Shown here in pieces: positions 58,790 through 64,000 of a stretch of DNA of 64,000 nt; within the stretch, counting starts at the first letter, position 1; the number at the start of each line of letters is the position of its first letter. Below the pieces are notes generated by a model. The model did no database searches, was not told where the DNA came from, and worked only from the letters and a program-made list of their open reading frames with translations. The position numbers and the translations under genes are program-made. Source of the stretch: Eggerthella timonensis (GTDB lineage: Bacteria > Actinomycetota > Coriobacteriia > Coriobacteriales > Eggerthellaceae); the NCBI RefSeq assembly GCF_900184265.1, contig NZ_FXXA01000002.1, forward strand, positions 3,765,983-3,829,982. Direction: 5' to 3'.

Positions 58790-60304
58790 TTACAGCATCA
58801 CGGCCACGGTGAGGAACACGCAGCACACGAGGAACAGGAAGCCCACGATGGGCGCGGCTTTCTTCACCCAGTCGCCGTAGCTCATGTGGGCTGCCGAAGT
58901 GCAGGTCATCACCACGATCGAGGTAGGCGAGATCATCTTTGCCAGGCCGAGCGCCATGCAGTAGATGGTCACCATGATGGCCACGTCCACGCCGGCGAAC
59001 TGCGAGAGCGCCGCCATGATGCCCATGGTCGCAGCCGCCAGGCCGGTCGACGACGGGATGAGGCACGCAATGAGGAAGTAGCAGATCAGCGCCACGATGA
59101 CGAACGCGACGGGAGGCAGGGCCGACAGCGTGCTCTCGCACATGTGCAGGATGGTGGGCGTGATCTGGCCGCCGTCCATCACCACCTGGATGCCTCGCGC
59201 CAGCGGCACGACGAATGCGGTGGAAACCAGCCCGGCGGCGCCCTTGATCAGCGTGTCGATGATCTTGTCGGCCTTGTAGCGCATGACGATGCCCGCGAGC
59301 AGCGTCATCACCATCACGAGCATGGCGATCTCGGGGAAGTACCACGAGCCGAACGGCGTGATGTCGCTGCCCAGCACCTCGCGCAGCACCGGCGTGACGC
59401 CGATCCACGCGACGAACTGCTCGAAGAACGTCCAGTCCGGGTTGATGGACGTCCACGGCACGCACCCCACCACCATGATGGCGAACGTGAGCACGAAGAT
59501 GGCCAGCACGCCCTTCTGACGGCCCGACAGCTCCAGGTTCTCGTTGGTGGAAACCGGGAACTCGATGAGATCTTGCTTGCGACGGAAGAACTGGACCGAC
59601 TTCTCGGGATGCGCCTTCACCTTGTCGGCGTAGCGATTGATGATGAAGATGACGAGCCCCGTGAACACCACGAGCATCAGCACGCGCATGCCCATGCCGT
59701 CGCCGGCCGAGATGCCCGCGATGCCTGACGCGATTCCCGTGGCGAACGGGTTCACGGTCGAGGCCAGGCAGCCGGCCTGCGTGCCCAGCACCACGATCAT
59801 GATGGCCACCACGGTGTCGAGCCCCAGCGCCAGGATCACCGGCACGAACATGAGGAAGTACACGATGCCCTCCTCGTAGGCGCCTTCCAAGGTGCCGAGG
59901 AACGACATGAGGCACACGAGGATGCCGATGAGCAGATGCATGTTGTTCTGGTTCTTCATGGTGATGCGCTTGAGCGCCGTCTTCACCGCACCGGTTTCCT
60001 CCATCATCTCGAGGAAGCTGCCGAACAGCAGAATGGTGAGCGAGATGGCGATGGCGCCGCTGATGGCGCCCGAGCCCAGCATGCCCGTGATAGGCGCCAT
60101 GAACACGTCCCACAATCCCTGGGGATTGGATTCGACGATGTGGTACGTCCCCGAAATAGCGTCGCCGTTGGCGTTCAGCTCGTATGCGCCGCCCGGCACG
60201 AACCAGCTGAGCACGGCGATGAAGCAGATGACCCCGAACAGAATGACGTACGTGTTCGGCATCTTGAATTTCTTCTTGCCCTTCACGGGCTCGTTGTCTG
60301 ACAT
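58790..60304 (-). CDS. YfcC family transporter (basic amino acid / dicarboxylate antiporter type)
   Basis: The protein has 504 residues. The start at 60304 follows GAGGAGAGGAG. About 12 membrane helices carry YfcC/DcuC hallmarks: MPNTYVILFGVICFIAVLSW, SFLGTLEGAYEEGIVYFLMF, TQAGCLASTVNPFATGIASG and a second-half counterpart, CLIPSSTGLAAATMGIMAAL. Relatives include ArcD-like arginine/ornithine exchangers. Set between a carbamoyltransferase and a guanidino hydrolase, it probably exchanges substrate for ornithine or citrulline. Confidence 0.9.
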   Translation of the reverse strand: MSDNEPVKGKKKFKMPNTYVILFGVICFIAVLSWFVPGGAYELNANGDAISGTYHIVESNPQGLWDVFMAPITGMLGSGAISGAIAISLTILLFGSFLEMMEETGAVKTALKRITMKNQNNMHLLIGILVCLMSFLGTLEGAYEEGIVYFLMFVPVILALGLDTVVAIMIVVLGTQAGCLASTVNPFATGIASGIAGISAGDGMGMRVLMLVVFTGLVIFIINRYADKVKAHPEKSVQFFRRKQDLIEFPVSTNENLELSGRQKGVLAIFVLTFAIMVVGCVPWTSINPDWTFFEQFVAWIGVTPVLREVLGSDITPFGSWYFPEIAMLVMVMTLLAGIVMRYKADKIIDTLIKGAAGLVSTAFVVPLARGIQVVMDGGQITPTILHMCESTLSALPPVAFVIVALICYFLIACLIPSSTGLAAATMGIMAALSQFAGVDVAIMVTIYCMALGLAKMISPTSIVVMTCTSAAHMSYGDWVKKAAPIVGFLFLVCCVFLTVAVML

Positions 60305-60358
60305 GGAAGCTCCTCTCCTCGACGCTTCCGGCGTATCGAGGCAGCAGCCGCCCAAGGG

Positions 60359-60423
60359 TGCCGCCGAAGCGGCATCCTTGCGGGGCCCAAACCTCCCGCG
60401 CGGTTCTGCGCAGAACCGCGCGG
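60359..60423 (-). promoter_or_regulatory. Two hairpins in the carbamoyltransferase-transporter intercistron
   Basis: A 28-nt perfect palindrome (60396-60423, CCGCGCGGTTCTGC and its complement) and a TGCCGC/GCGGCA tetraloop hairpin (60359-60374) lie between the two genes of the operon. They may end part of the transcription or protect segments of the mRNA. Confidence 0.55.
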
Positions 60424-60440
60424 CGTACCGGGAATTGGTG

Positions 60441-61457
60441 TTAGACGCGGGGGATGTACAGATCGCCCAGAGTGGCCGCCATGATCGCCTTGATGGTGTG
60501 CATGCGGTTCTCGGCCTGCTGGAACTGGCGGCCGTGGTCGGAGTAGAACACCTCGTCGGTGACCTCCATCTCCTTCACGCCAAAGCGCTCGGCCATGTCG
60601 GCGGCGTACTCGGTCTCGGCGTTGTGGAAGGCCGGCAGGCAGTGCAGGAAGATGTAGTTCGGGTTCTTCACGTGCGACAGCAGCTCGGCGTTCACCTGGT
60701 AGGGCGACATGAGCTTCACGCGCTCGGCGAACTGGGACTCCTCGCCCATGGCCGCCCACACGTTCGTGTAGATGGCGTCGGCGTTCTCCACGGCCTCCAC
60801 CGGGTCGTTCGTCACCGTGATGATGGCGCCGCTCTCGGCGGCGAAGGCCTGCGCCAGCTCGATGATGGCCGGATCGGGCTCGAGCTCGGCCGGCGTGGCG
60901 TTGTAGTAGTTCACACCCAGGATGGCGCTCGTGATCATGAGGGAGTTCTGCACGTTGTTGCGTCCCTGGCCGCAGTAGGCCAGCGTGAGGCCCTCCAGCT
61001 TGCCGAAGTTCTCTTTCATCGTCATGAAGTCGGCCAGCATCTGCGTGGGATGCTCCTTGTCGGTGAGGCCGTTCCACACCGGCACGCCGGAGTACTTCGC
61101 GAGGTCCTCGACGTGCTCCTGCTTGAAGCCGCGGAACTCGATGCCATCGAACATGCTGCCCAGCACGAGCGCGGTGTCGCGCACCGTCTCCTTCTTGCCC
61201 AGCTGGATGTCGTTCTTGCCCAGGTACTCGGGGTGCGCGCCCAGATCGATGCAGGCCGTGGTGAACGCGGCGCGGGTGCGGGTGGACGTCTTCTCGAACA
61301 GCAACGCGATGTTCTTGCCCGCGAGGTAGCGGTGCTCGACGTTGCGCTGCTTCAGATCCTTGAGGTGCTCGGCGAACCCGATGAGGTACGTCAGCTCGTC
61401 TTTCGTGTAGTCCCTCGTGGAGAGGAGGCTGCGTCCCTGGAATACGGAATCGGTCAT
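60441..61457 (-). CDS. arcB: Ornithine carbamoyltransferase (catabolic type)
   Basis: The protein has 338 residues. Carbamoyl phosphate loop [50 protein letters not shown] and [14 protein letters not shown] are the OTC signatures. The STRT loop and the HCLP cysteine motif bind carbamoyl phosphate and ornithine. Length and the TDKEHPTQ form resemble catabolic ArcB. It is the first gene of the operon with a YfcC transporter and guanidino hydrolase. Carbamate kinase is not present nearby. The start follows GGAG. Confidence 0.95.
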   Translation of the reverse strand: MTDSVFQGRSLLSTRDYTKDELTYLIGFAEHLKDLKQRNVEHRYLAGKNIALLFEKTSTRTRAAFTTACIDLGAHPEYLGKNDIQLGKKETVRDTALVLGSMFDGIEFRGFKQEHVEDLAKYSGVPVWNGLTDKEHPTQMLADFMTMKENFGKLEGLTLAYCGQGRNNVQNSLMITSAILGVNYYNATPAELEPDPAIIELAQAFAAESGAIITVTNDPVEAVENADAIYTNVWAAMGEESQFAERVKLMSPYQVNAELLSHVKNPNYIFLHCLPAFHNAETEYAADMAERFGVKEMEVTDEVFYSDHGRQFQQAENRMHTIKAIMAATLGDLYIPRV

Positions 61458-61703
61458 GTGAAGCTCCTTTCGATGGATGTCCTAGCGCCCTCGTTCCCGA
61501 CGGACGTCACGCCTGATCGGTGCGACCCCTCCTGGCAGGCCAGGTTACGAGAAGCATCATACGCAGCGGCGGGAGGGCACCCCTCTGGACAGGTGGACAA
61601 AACCCGAGCCGTGGGCTTTGTCCGACTGAACAAGGGGTGCCGAGCAACGGAAATCTAGGATGAAACGCGAGAGCGGGTTCTTCCAACGGAGTGGGGGTCG
61701 CAG
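61458..61703. promoter_or_regulatory. Divergent promoter region with long hairpin
   Basis: About 245 bp between the divergent arcB and symporter genes. A long imperfect inverted repeat at 61577-61640 has 28-29-nt arms (outer GCACCCCT, inner GGACAAA) and a 7-nt loop. It is probably the operator region for the nearby PucR regulators. No gene is seen. Confidence 0.6.
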
Positions 61704-63110
61704 ATGGTTCTATCGCCTATCGACTACATCATCATCGCGTTGTACTTCATCGTCATCGTCGCCATCGGCTTCATCGCGGCACGGTTCGCGAAAACGAAGG
61801 AAGACTACCTCGTGGCCGGCAGACGGTTGTCGTTTCCCCTGTTCTTCGGGTGCATGGCTGCGCTCACCTTGGGCGGCGGCTCCACCATCGGCAGCGCCCA
61901 GCTGGGCTACGAGTTCGGGTTCGGCGGCATCTGGCTCAACCTGAGCATCGGCCTGGGGCTCGTCGCGGCCGGCTTCCTCGTGACGAGCAAGCTGTCGAAG
62001 CTGCGCGCCCTCAGCGTGAACGAAGTGGTGGAGAGCAGCTACGGCCCGGTCGCGCGCGTGTTCAGCTCGGCGCTCACGCTCATCTACACGCTCACGCTGA
62101 GCGTGGTGCAGGTCATCTCCATCGGAACCATCATCAACGGCGTGACAGGCATCGATGCCACGCTGTCCATGCTGGTGGGAGGCGGCATCGTCATCCTGTA
62201 CACGTTCGTGGGCGGCATGTGGTCGGTCACCATGACCGACATCGTGCAGTTCGTCGTGAAAACGGTGGGCATCCTCATCCTGGCCCCCATCTTCTGCATT
62301 TCGGCCGCCGGCGGCTGGGACGCCCTCGTCAGCAAGGTGCCCGAGACGTACCTGTCGGTGGGCAGCATGGGCTTCGACAAGAGCTTCGCCTACCTCGTGC
62401 TGTACGTTCCCGGGCTCATCATCGGCCAGGACATCTGGCAGCGCATCTTCACCGCGAAGAACGAGAAGGTGTCGAAGGCGGGCACCGTGTGCGCAGGCGT
62501 CTACAGTGTCTTCTACGCGCTGGCCACCGTCGTCATCGGCATGAGCGTGTTCGTGCTGCTGCCGCACCTGGACAACCCGCAGAACGCGTTCGTGGTGGGC
62601 GTGTCCACGTTTTTGCCCGTCGGGGTGCGCGGGCTCATCCTGGCGGCGGCGATGGCGGCCACGATGTCGGTATCGAGCGGCACGATTTTGGCGTCGTCCA
62701 CCATCCTGTACAACGACCTGTACGTGCGCTTCGTTCGCCCGCGGATGGCCGAGCGTGCGACGCACCTCAAGGAAGTGACTATCACGCGCCTGTTCGCCCT
62801 GCTCATCGGCGTGGTGGTGATGGTATGCTCGCTGTGGATCAACGACGTGCTGGTGGGCATCGACCTCTGCTACGGCTATCTGTCGGGCTGCGTGTTCGTA
62901 CCGCTCGTGGCCAGCTTCGTGCTCAAGAGGTTCAGCCCGAAGGCGGGGCTCTACGCGCTCGGCGTGAGCACCGTGGTGGTGACGGCGTGCTTCGTCGTCG
63001 TAGGAACGGCGAGCTCCGTCCCCATCGTGGCGGGCATGGCTTCCGGCTTCGCGGCGTACGCGGCGGCGAACCTCCTCAGCAAGCAGAAGGTGCCCTCGCC
63101 GTTCGAGTGA
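61704..63110 (+). CDS. Sodium:solute symporter (SSS family)
   Basis: The protein has 468 residues. About 12-13 membrane helices with SSS hallmarks: IDYIIIALYFIVIVAIGFIA, the conserved EDYLVAGRRLSFPLFFG, SAQLGYEFGFGGIWLNL, and FGGMWSVTMTDIVQ-like helix 5. The late motif LPVGVRGLILAAAMAATMSV is the family's conserved loop. It imports a solute with Na+; the substrate is unknown. It is divergent from the arcB operon. Its last codons (TTCGAGTGA) lie within a repeat arm. Confidence 0.9.
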   Translation: MVLSPIDYIIIALYFIVIVAIGFIAARFAKTKEDYLVAGRRLSFPLFFGCMAALTLGGGSTIGSAQLGYEFGFGGIWLNLSIGLGLVAAGFLVTSKLSKLRALSVNEVVESSYGPVARVFSSALTLIYTLTLSVVQVISIGTIINGVTGIDATLSMLVGGGIVILYTFVGGMWSVTMTDIVQFVVKTVGILILAPIFCISAAGGWDALVSKVPETYLSVGSMGFDKSFAYLVLYVPGLIIGQDIWQRIFTAKNEKVSKAGTVCAGVYSVFYALATVVIGMSVFVLLPHLDNPQNAFVVGVSTFLPVGVRGLILAAAMAATMSVSSGTILASSTILYNDLYVRFVRPRMAERATHLKEVTITRLFALLIGVVVMVCSLWINDVLVGIDLCYGYLSGCVFVPLVASFVLKRFSPKAGLYALGVSTVVVTACFVVVGTASSVPIVAGMASGFAAYAAANLLSKQKVPSPFE

Positions 63111-63126
63111 GACAGGGGGACGGGGA

Positions 63127-63200
63127 GTGAGACAGAGGGACGGGGTAATTGTCTCATTTTGCGGGCAAAATGAGACAATTACCCCGTCCCTCTGTCTCAC
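63127..63200. repeat. Perfect 35-bp inverted repeat (REP-like) between convergent genes
   Basis: Arms 63127-63161 and 63166-63200 are exact inverted copies (GTGAGACAGAGGGACGGGGT, then AATTGTCTCATTTTG) around CGGG. A direct partial copy (GTGAGACAGGGGGACGGGG) lies just before, at 63106-63124, covering the symporter stop. The right arm contains the stop of the second PucR gene. It resembles REP/RAYT-associated hairpins. Confidence 0.85.
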
Positions 63201-64000
63201 TCGAACTCGGGCAGGAACACGAGGCTGAGCAGGCTGATGAACACCTTGTCGTCCTCGTGGGGGATGCCCAGCACGGCCTTCATCTTGCGCATGCGGTAGC
63301 GAACGGTGTTGGGATGCTGGTGCAGCTCCTCGGCGATGACCTTCACGTCGCCGTGCCAGTTCACCAGCGCCTCGGCCGTGCGCACGAGCTCGGTGCCGTG
63401 CTCCTCGTCGTAGGTGGCCAGCATCGAGCGGTACAGCTCGCTCGCGCTCATGAACAGGCGGTCGTAGCGAGCGGCGTTCGCGAACGCGGACAGGTGCAGC
63501 CCCGACCAGCGCGCAAGCTGGTCGCCATGGCGCTGCGCGCTCGCCGCGGCGGCAAGCGCCTGACGGATGGCCAGATCGCCGTCGCTCAGGTGCACCGCCT
63601 CGCTCACGCCGCAATGCAGGTTGCCTTCCATGGAGGCCACGGCGATGCATCGGCGCTCGGCGGCCGCCTGCTCCTCGTCGCTGGCCGAGCCGTAGGACAC
63701 GAACGCCAGGATATGCTCGCGATAGCGGCACACGCTGGACGACTCCACGGCCGCGCATCCGTCCCTCACCGCCGCCAGCTCCGAAGACACGGAGTCGAGC
63801 ATGGCGTAGAACGAGCACGGGTCGCCCGCGCGCAGCGCGAACGCGAAGCACTGCAGCTTCGAGCCTGTCGCGCCCACGAGCGCGCTCAGCCGCGTGCGCA
63901 CCTGGTCGCCATCGTGGGCGGTCAGCAGCTCGTCGAGGGCCTTGCCCTTGTCCAGCTCGTCGCGGTCGCGCTGCAGCAGGTCGAGCGATTGGTACGCCAC
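63197..64000 (-). CDS. PucR family transcriptional regulator, 5' end beyond window
   Basis: At least 267 residues are visible. The first visible codons (gtg-gcg-tac, VAYQSLDLLQRDRDELDKGK) align with the internal VAYQALDLIHRDAEESDKGR of the PucR protein at 55253-56428, so the true start lies beyond 64000. The C-terminal PucR helix-turn-helix is LHQHPNTVRYRMRKMKAVLG. The two PucR genes flank the arginine/guanidine operon and symporter, and probably co-regulate them. Its stop lies in the REP-like repeat. Confidence 0.88.
   Translation of the reverse strand: MAYQSLDLLQRDRDELDKGKALDELLTAHDGDQVRTRLSALVGATGSKLQCFAFALRAGDPCSFYAMLDSVSSELAAVRDGCAAVESSSVCRYREHILAFVSYGSASDEEQAAAERRCIAVASMEGNLHCGVSEAVHLSDGDLAIRQALAAAASAQRHGDQLARWSGLHLSAFANAARYDRLFMSASELYRSMLATYDEEHGTELVRTAEALVNWHGDVKVIAEELHQHPNTVRYRMRKMKAVLGIPHEDDKVFISLLSLVFLPEFE

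Overview
This is a GC-rich, gene-dense bacterial chromosome segment. Several things suggest an anaerobic gut actinobacterium of the Eggerthellaceae (Eggerthella/Gordonibacter type): Tat-exported flavoprotein reductases paired with membrane-embedded LuxR-type regulators, a giant two-domain acyl-CoA dehydratase activase, a catabolic ornithine carbamoyltransferase locus, and codon usage biased to G/C at third positions. The assignment is inference; no rRNA or tRNA gene lies in the window. Five exact copies and one single-mismatch copy of the chromosomal partition site parS (TGTTTCACGTGAAACA) lie between 12.9 and 56.5 kb, which argues that the window is close to the replication origin.

Layout. 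1-9.1 kb: lipase fragment, GIY-YIG protein, small XRE regulator with a small membrane protein, two alpha/beta hydrolases, DHA2 and MATE exporters, a YgjP-type metalloprotease and rsmI. 9.1-16.9 kb: aldehyde dehydrogenase, XRE-AbrB regulator with a membrane-anchored hydrolase, glutathione peroxidase, a TetR-controlled flavodoxin/ferredoxin plus nitroreductase pair, an RHH-nucleotidyltransferase protein and a lipoprotein. 16.9-26.4 kb: TetR plus 1563-residue activase, birA, a UPF0210 protein and a PIN toxin-antitoxin pair. 26.7-43.9 kb: three Tat flavoprotein reductases, each beside a 12-TM LuxR regulator (one also with a hexahaem cytochrome), the collapsed relic of a fourth pair, a TlyA methyltransferase, a C45 peptidase/AraC operon and a large membrane protein. 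44.3-46.7 kb: lysC-asd. 46.8-54.7 kb: a five-gene haem uptake operon (sortase-anchored multi-NEAT protein, second NEAT protein, binding lipoprotein, permease, ATPase) divergent from a LysR gene, with matching GTTAG-N6-CTAAC palindromes at both ends of the shared upstream region. 55.2-64 kb: an arginine/citrulline-type operon (carbamoyltransferase, YfcC transporter, guanidine-group hydrolase, D-2-hydroxyacid dehydrogenase) between two PucR regulators, plus a sodium:solute symporter.

The most unusual feature is a dispersed family of seven intergenic palindromic elements (120-165 bp). Each has long terminal arms of 22-32 nt that pair within the copy but mostly differ in sequence between copies. 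Each also has a short conserved loop motif near GCGACCTGG. Three of the seven lie within 61 bp of a parS site. I do not recognise this family. It is the best candidate here for something undescribed, either a mobile miniature element or a structured RNA/DNA element kept by compensatory change.
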